From: Legionellales bacterium
GTDB lineage: Bacteria > Pseudomonadota > Gammaproteobacteria > Berkiellales > Berkiellaceae
Assembly (NCBI GenBank): GCA_023266435.1
Contig: JAHFQF010000098.1
Location: forward strand, 1-8,362
Direction: 5' to 3'
Length of the DNA: 8,362 bases
Below, piece by piece: positions 1 through 5,596 of this stretch (position 1 is the stretch's first letter; each line of letters starts with the position of its first letter). Below the pieces are notes generated by a model that was not told the DNA's origin, made no database searches, and saw only the letters and a program-made list of their open reading frames with translations. Position numbers and translations under genes: made by a program.

Positions 1-452
1 CAAAATGGCAAGTCATCATCCAGTAATTCAGAAGCTTGTTTTAAGGCTGCAAAGCTACGTAACACATTCTTAGGCCCATAGCCATTACGTGCCGGTTGCA
101 CACTGATAAGCCCTGAGCAAGCTTTGCCTTTAATGCCTTGTAAGAGCGCTAAGGTGAGGCGTTCCTGACCATTGCAACCACAAGCCAGTAGCAGTTGTTT
201 TAATTGTTTGAGAGCGATTTCTTTGACTTGGCTATTGCTGTGCTCAAGATTAAAATGATGAAAAACCTTTTGACCGGCATAGAGCCCTTCAGTGAGCGCA
301 AAGGTGAAAAGCAGATGTTTGCCCAAGCCTGATTTATTGTCTCTGTATTCAATGTGATTGACTTGTATGGGGTAAGTACCTGATGGAATCAGTTCGTCTT
401 TAAAAGCCAATTGGATATCATTGAGATTGATGCCAAAGTCAATATTTTCCAT
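1..452 (-). CDS. DUF669-family phage protein with an SSB-like C-terminal tip (stop cut by the window edge)
   Basis: My translation from ATG at 452 gives 150 residues and then TG at bases 2-1, so a stop TGA would follow if the next base outside is A. The body fits phage DUF669: an N-terminal PSGTYPIQV segment (residues 23-31), a middle KSGLGKHLLFTFALTEGLYAGQKVF (residues 40-64, shown in parts: KSGLGKHLL, then GLYAGQKVF), a helical ALKQLKQLLLACG segment (80-92) and a C-terminal GYGPKNVLRSF (124-134). The last residues are DDDLPF, very like the acidic tip by which bacterial SSB recruits partner proteins. The start overlaps the stop of the Sak4-like gene by one base (TAATG), indicating translational coupling. 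DUF669 has no firm biochemical function. From its position beside a Sak4-like annealase and its tip, I infer a single-strand DNA-binding or recombination-accessory role. Confidence 0.75.
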   Translation of the reverse strand, partial: MENIDFGINLNDIQLAFKDELIPSGTYPIQVNHIEYRDNKSGLGKHLLFTFALTEGLYAGQKVFHHFNLEHSNSQVKEIALKQLKQLLLACGCNGQERLTLALLQGIKGKACSGLISVQPARNGYGPKNVLRSFAALKQASELLDDDLPF

Positions 453-1198
453 TAGGTTGCTCCTTGCATGCTGAGTGAATAGCCTTCTGAAATTTTTTGC
501 CAAGACAGCGGTAGCGGATTGGGTAAGTTGTATCTGTTTTTGGCCTCACAAAAGGCTTGTTGCTCAGTGATGAGTACCCGCTTTCCATAGGATTCACCAA
601 TGACTTTCTGTGAATGGCCTTCTCGGACTTGAGTCGTATGTGTTTCAAAATAGGCAAAGCCCACTATGTCACACCACTCTTTAAAAGGAGCTATCGCTTG
701 AGCGTTGATTTTTGTTTGATACATATCGAAACTGTAGCCAGCCGGATTATTGAAAGGCTTGATGTCACTATGGGCAATTAAAATGATGTGTAGCCCTTGA
801 TTATAAAGCACGTTCAGATATTTGAGGAAAACAAACATCAACTCTGCCGCTTGTTTATAACCTTGGCCAAAAGGTAAGTCTGCTACACGCTTCACGCCAT
901 TGTCTTTAGCAATTTGACCATGAGCTAATTGTTCTACCCAATCTAGTGAATCAATCACGATGCTTTGATACTCATGCTTCTCTTTGGCCAGTACGGTTAA
1001 ACACTGCAGCAGTTCTTCCCAGACTTTAGGGATAGGAAAACGGGCAACATCCAGATGTGCTGTGCCATCTTCAGTGGCTATGAACACAGGTTTAGGCGCT
1101 TTTGCTGCAAAGGTGGTTTTACCTACGCCGCGTTGACCGTAAATCATGAGACGAATGGGTTTAGGAGTTTTGCCTACAATGATGTCAGAGAGTTTCAT
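452..1198 (-). CDS. Sak4-like phage RecA-fold ATPase (AAA_24 type), probable single-strand annealing recombinase
   Basis: This 248-residue protein has a Walker A motif GQRGVGKT at residues 21-28, a Walker B-like strand SIVIDSLDW at 79-87 (D83) and a following hydrophobic strand HIILIAHSD at 137-145 ending in a sensor-like polar cluster. Near the C-terminus AKNRYNLP (219-226) matches the [AK]NRYxLP signature common in AAA_24 phage proteins. The short RecA core without the RecA N- and C-terminal domains is typical of Sak4, shown for phage HK620 to anneal single strands with help from its cognate SSB. The start follows an AGGA motif about 9 nt upstream and overlaps the previous gene by 14 bp; the stop overlaps the DUF669 start. 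Genes on both sides are recombination-associated, which supports the call. A generic phage nucleotide-binding protein is the alternative; annealing activity is inferred. Confidence 0.8.
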   Translation of the reverse strand: MKLSDIIVGKTPKPIRLMIYGQRGVGKTTFAAKAPKPVFIATEDGTAHLDVARFPIPKVWEELLQCLTVLAKEKHEYQSIVIDSLDWVEQLAHGQIAKDNGVKRVADLPFGQGYKQAAELMFVFLKYLNVLYNQGLHIILIAHSDIKPFNNPAGYSFDMYQTKINAQAIAPFKEWCDIVGFAYFETHTTQVREGHSQKVIGESYGKRVLITEQQAFCEAKNRYNLPNPLPLSWQKISEGYSLSMQGAT

Positions 1199-1598
1199 CG
1201 CAATAATCCTTTAATAACGTAAAACAAGGTTGTTGGCGAGGGAGGATGGTGAGTGCTGGTTTCAGTTGACTCCAAATTTCTTTTTGATTGTGTTCTAAAT
1301 AGCGAGAGGCCACGCGAGATTCACTCCAGCGTACACTAAAGGGAAATAAAGCCTCGGGAATACTATTGGCTAATACAGAGAGTATGGGTTGATTCCACTG
1401 CCGCTGATGGGTGGCGTCGATTTTGACTTTAAACAGTGTTTGGGTTTTATCCTCGGGCCAAGCTTTTAAACTTTGCAGGAATACTTTGATGGCTTTTTCA
1501 ATCTGACGGCGTTTGTGAATGGCTTGGCCTTCCTGATATTTGGCATCTTTCCAATCATTGAATAAGGCTTGCAGGTGCGGGTTGTGTTGTAAGTTCAT
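1185..1598 (-). CDS. Small phage protein of unknown function in the recombination operon
   Basis: This is a 137-residue, basic, apparently cytoplasmic protein with no signal peptide or membrane segment. The N-terminal 45 residues look helical and charged (IHKRRQIEKAIKVFLQSL, residues 27-44). The C-terminal half has a pattern I associate with small phage proteins next to recombinase genes: KVKIDATHQRQWN (57-69), then VRWSES (88-93), then LKPALTILPRQQPCFTLL (112-129), resembling families whose tail reads L..ALTxKPGxPSL. I recall such proteins grouped as DUF7173 but cannot confirm membership. The start has a very strong ribosome-binding site (GGAGGAAGT before ATG) and overlaps the rusA stop as ATGA; the end overlaps the Sak4-like gene by 14 bp. 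It is therefore translated with the recombination proteins. Function unknown; an accessory to the resolvase or annealase is a guess. Confidence 0.75.
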   Translation of the reverse strand: MNLQHNPHLQALFNDWKDAKYQEGQAIHKRRQIEKAIKVFLQSLKAWPEDKTQTLFKVKIDATHQRQWNQPILSVLANSIPEALFPFSVRWSESRVASRYLEHNQKEIWSQLKPALTILPRQQPCFTLLKDYCDETL

Positions 1599-1948
1599 AC
1601 TTCCTCCAAGGTGACAAACAGTTTTCCGTTAGGTGGGGCAATGGCACAGCGAATGGTTTCTAAGTGATCAATCTGGGCGTCATTCAAAAAGACCTGCGCA
1701 AATTCGAGGGCGTCTAAGAGTGGCTTTTGGATGTTATCTAAATCTCGCAAGCGGGCATCCGGTGGATAAGCATCAATGGTGACCTTGAGGCGGCCATGCA
1801 AAGGGGAGCGTAAGCCAAGCTGCTCATAACAACGCGCTGTGACATGTGTGCGATAGGCTCTGCCTTTGGGATTGAGGTGTACGCCTTTGTGATGGTAACG
1901 CCAGTAAGTATTGACGCTGGGTGGGTAAGGGAGTGTGAGAGTAATCAT
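1595..1948 (-). CDS. rusA: RusA-family Holliday-junction resolvase (endodeoxyribonuclease)
   Basis: At 117 residues it is close to E. coli RusA (120), a lambdoid-prophage nuclease that cuts four-way DNA junctions as a dimer. The N-terminus LTLPYPPSVNTYWR (residues 3-16) matches the family's TLPWPPSxNxxYR opening. The catalytic block RDLDNIQK (68-75) gives D69, D71 and K75, and the later NDAQID gives D90; these correspond by alignment to RusA D70, D72, K76 and D91, so the active site is intact. The ATG is preceded by GGAG 7 nt upstream. It is the first gene of the minus-strand operon and overlaps the next gene by 4 bp (ATGA). It probably resolves or debranches junctions made during phage replication and recombination. 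Transcription is likely from the promoter at 1979-2007. Confidence 0.93.
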   Translation of the reverse strand: MITLTLPYPPSVNTYWRYHHKGVHLNPKGRAYRTHVTARCYEQLGLRSPLHGRLKVTIDAYPPDARLRDLDNIQKPLLDALEFAQVFLNDAQIDHLETIRCAIAPPNGKLFVTLEEV

Positions 1949-1966
1949 TCATGATCTCCATATCAA

Positions 1967-1978
1967 ATGATATATCAT
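1967..1978. promoter_or_regulatory. Perfect 12-bp palindrome ATGATATATCAT, candidate operator
   Basis: The sequence equals its own reverse complement. It lies just downstream of the proposed -10 element of the rusA promoter, at the expected transcription start. That is a common place for a repressor site, but no regulator gene is visible here and AT-rich DNA yields such palindromes by chance. Confidence 0.35.
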
Positions 1979-2007
1979 AGATTACAACTATAGGAGCAAT
2001 AAAACAA
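1979..2007 (-). promoter_or_regulatory. Candidate promoter for the rusA recombination operon
   Basis: On the minus strand, TTGTTT (2007-2002) and TAATCT (1984-1979) are separated by 17 bp, fitting a sigma70 promoter. The transcript would start near 1972 and enter rusA after a short leader. The -35 and -10 regions are embedded in AATAAGTTG and ATAGTTGTAAT elements that recur, with the same 13-bp spacing, in the divergent promoter at 2068-2096. Confidence 0.55.
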
Positions 2008-2094
2008 CTTATTAATTAATAATTCACTTTAATAGTGTAATTAACCCCTTCAGTTTCTGACAATAAGTTGATTTTTAATTAAAATAGTTGTAAT
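1981..2094. repeat. Nested inverted repeats with a shared dyad centre (mirrored control elements)
   Basis: ATTACAACTAT at 1981-1991 is repeated inverted at 2084-2094 (11 of 11), and CAACTTATT at 2005-2013 is repeated inverted at 2062-2070 (9 of 9). Both pairs have their centre at 2037/2038, and in each arm the two elements are separated by 13 bp. The bases between elements do not match, so this is not a simple duplicated inversion. A smaller imperfect hairpin (AATTCACT with AGTGTAATT, 2021-2042) lies near the middle. The elements coincide with the -35 and -10 regions of two divergent promoters, so shared regulation is the simplest reading. Integrase arm-type sites or an AT-rich origin are alternatives. 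Confidence 0.7.
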
Positions 2095-2096
2095 TT
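2068..2096 (+). promoter_or_regulatory. Candidate promoter for the xis-like/int operon
   Basis: TTGATT (2068-2073) and TAATTT (2091-2096) are 17 bp apart. Transcription would begin near 2103, about 27 bp before the GTG start of the small DNA-binding protein. Both hexamers fall within the mirrored repeat elements described at 1981-2094. Confidence 0.55.
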
Positions 2097-2129
2097 AAGG
2101 TTTCCGATGGACTGGAGTGGAGCAATAAG

Positions 2130-2438
2130 GTGAACAGAGTCATCAGACTGAGAGATGCGCCAATTTATTTAGGAATGAATATCAATCGATTTAATCAAGA
2201 GGTGAGGCCAACTATCCCAGAGTTCCGCATCGGGGACAGAGGGATCGCTTTTGATCGACTGGACTTGGATGCTTGGTTTGAGAATTATAAAAGTTGTAGT
2301 GAGCGTCTGAAAGAAATAGGGGCAAAAAAATGGGACGCAAAAAGATACCAGGGCTCTTTAAACGATATGGACTCTGGCAGATCGACAAGACGGTCTGTGG
2401 ACGACGCATATGCGAAAGCACTGGGACTGACGACTTAG
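2130..2438 (+). CDS. Excisionase/AlpA-like winged-helix DNA-binding protein
   Basis: The protein has 102 residues and starts at GTG, with GGAG 7 nt upstream (2119-2122). Residues 5-27 (IRLRDAPIYLGMNINRFNQEVRP) form a MerR/excisionase-type helix-turn-helix, and residues 32-50 (FRIGDRGIAFDRLDLDAWF; strand-loop-strand then helix) look like the wing, as in small proteins that choose between integration and excision or activate int. The basic C-terminal part (WDAKRYQG at 68-75, KAL near 96-98) resembles what I recall of similar proteins encoded just upstream of this integrase type, so the end is probably genuine even though it overlaps int by 109 bp in another frame. Likely role: recombination directionality factor and/or regulator of the divergent promoters. 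An AlpA-like transcriptional activator is the alternative. Confidence 0.75.
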   Translation: MNRVIRLRDAPIYLGMNINRFNQEVRPTIPEFRIGDRGIAFDRLDLDAWFENYKSCSERLKEIGAKKWDAKRYQGSLNDMDSGRSTRRSVDDAYAKALGLTT

Positions 2439-3502
2439 CACAAGCCGAACAATACCTGGCTCATTTAATTGAGCAAGTACGTCAGACAGCTCTTTTTGGT
2501 GAAAGAAAGAGATGGTTGTTTAAAGAAGCGGTCACCAAATTTTTAGAAGAAAAGAACCGTCAAGAAAAAGCGTCAATTGATAGAGATAAAACTTCGTTAA
2601 GAAATCTTAATCCATTTATTGGAAATCTTCACTTAGATGAATTACATAATAAATCACTATATCCATATATTGATGCAATGAAGGCAAAAGGGAGAAAAAA
2701 TGCCACAATAAACCATGGATTAAAAGTTGTATCTCAAATTCTTCGTTTAGCTGCTAGCGAATGGATTGATGAAAATGGCAATACTTGGCTTGCTTATGCG
2801 CCTCGTATTCGATTGTTGGATCTTAATGATGCAACTCCCGCACGCCCGATTACTTGGGAAGAGCAGAAGAAATTATTTGAGGCTTTACCAATACATTTAA
2901 GACGTATGTGTATTTTTGCAGTTAATACAGGCTGCAGGGATCAGGAAATTTGTAACCTTCGTTGGGAATGGGAGTGGGAGTACGCATATGATGGGAAAAC
3001 TTACTCTATATTCATTATTCCAGCATGGATTCGAGATCATAAAAGTGGTGAGCTTAAAGGCTTAGTAAAAAATCGGCTAGATCGATTGGTAGTGTTAAAT
3101 CGTGAGGCCATGCAAGTGGTAGAGGAATGTCGAGGCGAGCATGATATCTTCGTTTTTACCTACAGAAATAAACCTTTATACCAAATGAATAACAGTGGCT
3201 GGAAAGCTGCAAGAGATCAAGTCGGCTTAAAAGGAGTGCGTGTTCACGATCTAAAACACACCTTTGGAGCTCGACTGAGAGCAGCAAATGTCAGCAGAGA
3301 AGATCGAAAAGACTTATTAGGACACAAATCTAGAGACATTACGACACATTATTCTGCAGCTCAAATTGAGTCCCTAATTAAAGCGGCTAATTCAGTACTA
3401 GAATTAGATGCTCGTCGGCCTGCTGAGTTTCGCCCAAAGGTTGCACCTTCAACCAAGATACGTGAATCTTACGTGCACGGATTTTATATAAAAACTAACT
3501 AA
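2330..3502 (+). CDS. int: Site-specific tyrosine recombinase (island/phage integrase)
   Basis: This 390-residue integrase would catalyse strand exchange between attP and the tRNA-Ile attB. The N-terminal part has a KxxGLWxID strand (residues 11-19), followed by a SAM-like core-binding domain (about 60-160: FKEAVTKFLEEK, then ATINHGLKVVSQILRLAASEW in 125-145). The catalytic domain shows R203 (NTGCRDQEI), the beta-hairpin lysine K247 (VKNRLDRLVVLN), H306 in VHDLKHTFGARLR, H332 in LLGH and the nucleophile Y341 in ITTHYS. The usual second arginine of box II (HxLR) is lysine, K309; I recall LKHTFG as normal in this integrase group, so it is probably active. AGGGG lies 7 nt before ATG. It overlaps the xis-like gene by 109 bp and converges on the tRNA, whose 3' end lies 30 bp beyond the stop. 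Confidence 0.95.
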   Translation: MGRKKIPGLFKRYGLWQIDKTVCGRRICESTGTDDLAQAEQYLAHLIEQVRQTALFGERKRWLFKEAVTKFLEEKNRQEKASIDRDKTSLRNLNPFIGNLHLDELHNKSLYPYIDAMKAKGRKNATINHGLKVVSQILRLAASEWIDENGNTWLAYAPRIRLLDLNDATPARPITWEEQKKLFEALPIHLRRMCIFAVNTGCRDQEICNLRWEWEWEYAYDGKTYSIFIIPAWIRDHKSGELKGLVKNRLDRLVVLNREAMQVVEECRGEHDIFVFTYRNKPLYQMNNSGWKAARDQVGLKGVRVHDLKHTFGARLRAANVSREDRKDLLGHKSRDITTHYSAAQIESLIKAANSVLELDARRPAEFRPKVAPSTKIRESYVHGFYIKTN

Positions 3503-3532
3503 AATTCAACCACTTGATTTTAAAGGAATTTA

Positions 3533-3575
3533 TGGTGGGCCCACCTGGACTCGAACCAGGGACCAAAGGATTATG
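3533..3575. other. Inferred attachment site (attL/attR) in the tRNA-Ile 3' half
   Basis: The integrase gene lies 30 bp away on the tRNA 3' side and the tRNA is intact, as expected when an element carries a copy of the tRNA 3' end and integrates there. The core limits cannot be fixed without the second copy; I give the span from the anticodon to CCA. It includes a perfect palindrome GGTGGGCCCACC (3534-3545) at the acceptor end. Confidence 0.6.
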
Positions 3576-3609
3576 AGTCCTTTGCTCTAACCAACTGAGC
3601 TATAGGCCC
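3533..3609 (-). tRNA. tRNA-Ile(CAT), the lysidine-modified isoleucine tRNA reading AUA
   Basis: The 77-nt gene folds fully. The acceptor stem is GGGCCTA/TGGGCCC, the D stem GCTC/GAGC, the anticodon stem AAGGA/TCCTT with loop CTCATAA (CAT at 3573-3575), and the T stem CCTGG/CCAGG with loop TTCGAGT; discriminator A and encoded CCA follow. CAT anticodons occur in initiator Met, elongator Met and Ile2. The paired first position (G1-C72) argues against initiator. The pairs C4-G69 and C5-G68 are recognition features of TilS, the lysidine synthetase, and the TTGGTC and GAGTCCAG segments resemble E. coli ileX, which also lies close downstream of rpoD. I therefore call Ile2; elongator Met is the alternative. 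It is the probable island attachment gene. Confidence 0.85.
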
Positions 3610-3621
3610 TAAGAAGGGGTT

Positions 3622-3641
3622 GGGGGGTATAGTTACCCCCC
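3622..3641 (-). terminator. Perfect GC-rich hairpin between rpoD and tRNA-Ile (atypical terminator or processing site)
   Basis: GGGGGGTA and TACCCCCC form an 8-bp perfect stem with a 4-nt loop, 14 bp after the rpoD stop. No T-run follows on either strand, so it is not a canonical intrinsic terminator. It may stabilise the rpoD 3' end, pause polymerase or mark a processing point if the tRNA is co-transcribed. Confidence 0.5.
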
Positions 3642-3655
3642 GAAGTAGTTATATT

Positions 3656-5530
3656 CTAACTGGATTTGTCTTCGTCATCCACTAAAAAGCTACGCAAATC
3701 CTCTGAACGAGAAGGCTGACGCAATTTTCTAAGGGCCTTGGCTTCAATCTGACGGATACGCTCACGTGTTACATCAAATTGTTTACCAACTTCTTCCAAG
3801 GTATGGTCAGTATTCATATCGATACCAAAACGCATACGCAGTACTTTTGCTTCACGCGCAGTCAAGCTTGCCAAGATCTTCTTAGTGGCTTCTTTAAGCC
3901 CTTCAATGGTGGCCGCTTCTACTGGCGAGGTCATACCCACATCCTCGATGAAATCTCCTAAATGAGAGTCTTCATCATCCCCAATCGGGGTTTCCATAGA
4001 AATAGGCTCTTTAGCAATCTTGAGCACTTTACGGATTTTATCTTCAGGCATCATCATACGTTTGGCCAACTCTTCTGGAGTTGGTTCACGCCCCATTTCT
4101 TGTAACATTTGTCGAGAAATGCGATTTAGCTTATTGATCGTTTCAATCATGTGCACAGGGATACGAATGGTTCGAGCCTGATCCGCGATGGAACGCGTAA
4201 TAGCCTGACGAATCCACCAGGTTGCATAAGTGGAAAACTTATAACCACGGCGATATTCAAATTTATCCACCGCCTTCATCAAACCAATGTTACCCTCTTG
4301 GATCAAATCCAAAAATTGTAAGCCACGGTTTGTGTATTTCTTGGCAATAGAAATCACCAAACGTAAGTTTGCTTCCACCATTTCTTTTTTTGCACGTTTT
4401 GCTTGTGCTTCCCCAATCGACAACAAACGATTGAGCTCTTTTAAACTGTCGATGGAACGACCAGCTTCCATCGCGATGTCTCGCAACTTCTTCTGATGCA
4501 GCAGCACAATGTCACTATACTCTTTGAGTGATTCAGAATACGGTTTATTGGCTTGAATATGGTCATTCAGCCAATTTAAATTCATTTCATTGGTTGGAAA
4601 CGACGTAATAAAGACACGTCTAGGCATCTTCGCTTGAAACACGCAAACTTGCATGATTGCACGTTCATGCTCACGAATCACACGTAACATAGAGCGACTA
4701 CGATCGATCAAAGTGTCATAAAAGCGATTTAATAATTTAAACGTAACAAACAAATCCGCCTGCTTTTCTCTCAAAGCAAGTAACTTGGAAGATTCGGGAT
4801 CCGTTTTCTCTAAAAAAACAATTTGGGCATGCAACTCTGCTAGCTCATCAAATTTTTCTTTGGCTAGAACAGGATCAGGTCCCATATCCCCTGTCTCTTC
4901 TGTATCTCCCCCTTCGGTCTCTTCATCTTCTTCTGCTGCAATGACAGCATCTTCATCGTCCAATGGAGGTAAGGCAGCAGGTAACCCCTGGCTCTCGTCA
5001 CTGTAGTCAACAAAACTGATAACGATTTCATCTAACCGCATCTCACCATTCAGGTATCGGTTGTAAGACGCTAATAATTTCTCAATATTCGGTGAGTACT
5101 CAGAGAGCGCCACCATCATTTGTCGCATACCACCTTCGATGCGTTTGGCAATTTCTATTTCGCCCTGTCTGGTCAGCAGTTCGACTGTACCCATCTCACG
5201 CATGTACATTCTGACCGGATCGGTGGTACGACCAAAGTCCCCCTCTTGGGAGGCAAGCGCTAGCGCTTCCACTGCTTCGCGTGCAGCGTCTTCATCAGTT
5301 GCGTCTGGAAGCCCCCCCATGGCTAAGGCATCATCATCTGGTGCCTCTTCATAGACCGCAATACCGAGGTCATTAATCATGCTAATGATGTCCTCGACTT
5401 GCTCAGGATCCACAATGTGATAAGGGAGCATGTCGCTCACTTCTGAGTAAGTTAGGTAACCCTTTTCTTTGCCAGTTTGAATGAGGGACTGCAATTGGGA
5501 GGCTTGCTGATCGTTGTCTTCATAGCTCAT
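3656..5530 (-). CDS. rpoD: RNA polymerase primary sigma factor RpoD (sigma70)
   Basis: The 624-residue protein has all regions of a group 1 sigma factor: region 1.1 (GYLTYSEVSDMLP, 24-36, with DPEQVEDIISMINDLGI), region 1.2 (TDPVRMYMREMG, 103-114), a large acidic non-conserved region (about 135-375, with an Asp/Glu-rich stretch around 190-215), and region 2 (LRLVISIAKKYTNRGLQF at 389-406, DLIQEGNIGLMKAVDKF at 408-424, and the -10-melting FSTYATWWIRQAITRSI at 432-448). Region 3 follows, and region 4 contains the helix-turn-helix VTRERIRQIEAKALRKLR (587-604). Length is near E. coli (613). It directs core polymerase to housekeeping promoters. The ATG is the first usable start because TAA lies in frame just upstream; GGAG is rather far (13 nt). 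The gene follows dnaG by 66 bp. Confidence 0.99.
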   Translation of the reverse strand: MSYEDNDQQASQLQSLIQTGKEKGYLTYSEVSDMLPYHIVDPEQVEDIISMINDLGIAVYEEAPDDDALAMGGLPDATDEDAAREAVEALALASQEGDFGRTTDPVRMYMREMGTVELLTRQGEIEIAKRIEGGMRQMMVALSEYSPNIEKLLASYNRYLNGEMRLDEIVISFVDYSDESQGLPAALPPLDDEDAVIAAEEDEETEGGDTEETGDMGPDPVLAKEKFDELAELHAQIVFLEKTDPESSKLLALREKQADLFVTFKLLNRFYDTLIDRSRSMLRVIREHERAIMQVCVFQAKMPRRVFITSFPTNEMNLNWLNDHIQANKPYSESLKEYSDIVLLHQKKLRDIAMEAGRSIDSLKELNRLLSIGEAQAKRAKKEMVEANLRLVISIAKKYTNRGLQFLDLIQEGNIGLMKAVDKFEYRRGYKFSTYATWWIRQAITRSIADQARTIRIPVHMIETINKLNRISRQMLQEMGREPTPEELAKRMMMPEDKIRKVLKIAKEPISMETPIGDDEDSHLGDFIEDVGMTSPVEAATIEGLKEATKKILASLTAREAKVLRMRFGIDMNTDHTLEEVGKQFDVTRERIRQIEAKALRKLRQPSRSEDLRSFLVDDEDKSS

Positions 5531-5596
5531 AAAATATTATCCACTCCATTCATCGTAAAACACACGGCGGATTCGAGAAACCCATGATTTTAACTC

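Larger units (their letters stand above)
1..3533. mobile_element. Integrase-proximal end of a prophage or phage-like genomic island, left end off window
   Basis: The segment holds a tyrosine integrase, an excisionase-like small DNA-binding protein and an oppositely oriented phage recombination operon (RusA, an unknown protein, Sak4-like, DUF669). It ends at the 3' end of a tRNA-Ile gene, with ordinary chromosomal genes on the other side. No structural, lysis or toxin genes are visible, so prophage, phage satellite and integrative island remain possible. The second attachment repeat, which would be a copy of the tRNA 3' end, is not in this window, so the left boundary is unknown. The right boundary lies somewhere within the tRNA 3' half; 3533 is the last tRNA base and is used as an approximation. 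Confidence 0.8.

Noticed and set aside
190..215. Integrase segment WEWEWEY (residues 212-218 of the protein; DNA around 2963-2983) as a repeat expansion
   Set aside because: Coordinates given here are protein-scale; the DNA holds only a very short imperfect GGGAGTG repetition, and Trp/Glu in this place fits related integrases.
2107..2133. Eight-codon mini-ORF ending on the xis start (ATG...TGA overlapping GTG)
   Set aside because: It has no ribosome-binding site of its own and a similar 8-codon frame occurs before rpoD by chance; no rare-codon or peptide signal supports a leader peptide.
2330..2438. Treating the last 36 codons of the xis-like gene as spurious read-through over int
   Set aside because: The overlap segment retains features (WDAK just before it, KAL near the end) that I recall in homologues of this protein, so truncating it is not justified.
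4785..5354. Ser-rich plus-strand open frames opposite rpoD
   Set aside because: Their Ser/Ala composition is the complement of the Asp/Glu/Ala-rich stretch of sigma70, so they are shadows.
5531..5553. Eight-codon mini-ORF overlapping the rpoD start
   Set aside because: Short, without a proper ribosome-binding site, and no attenuator hairpin is associated with it.
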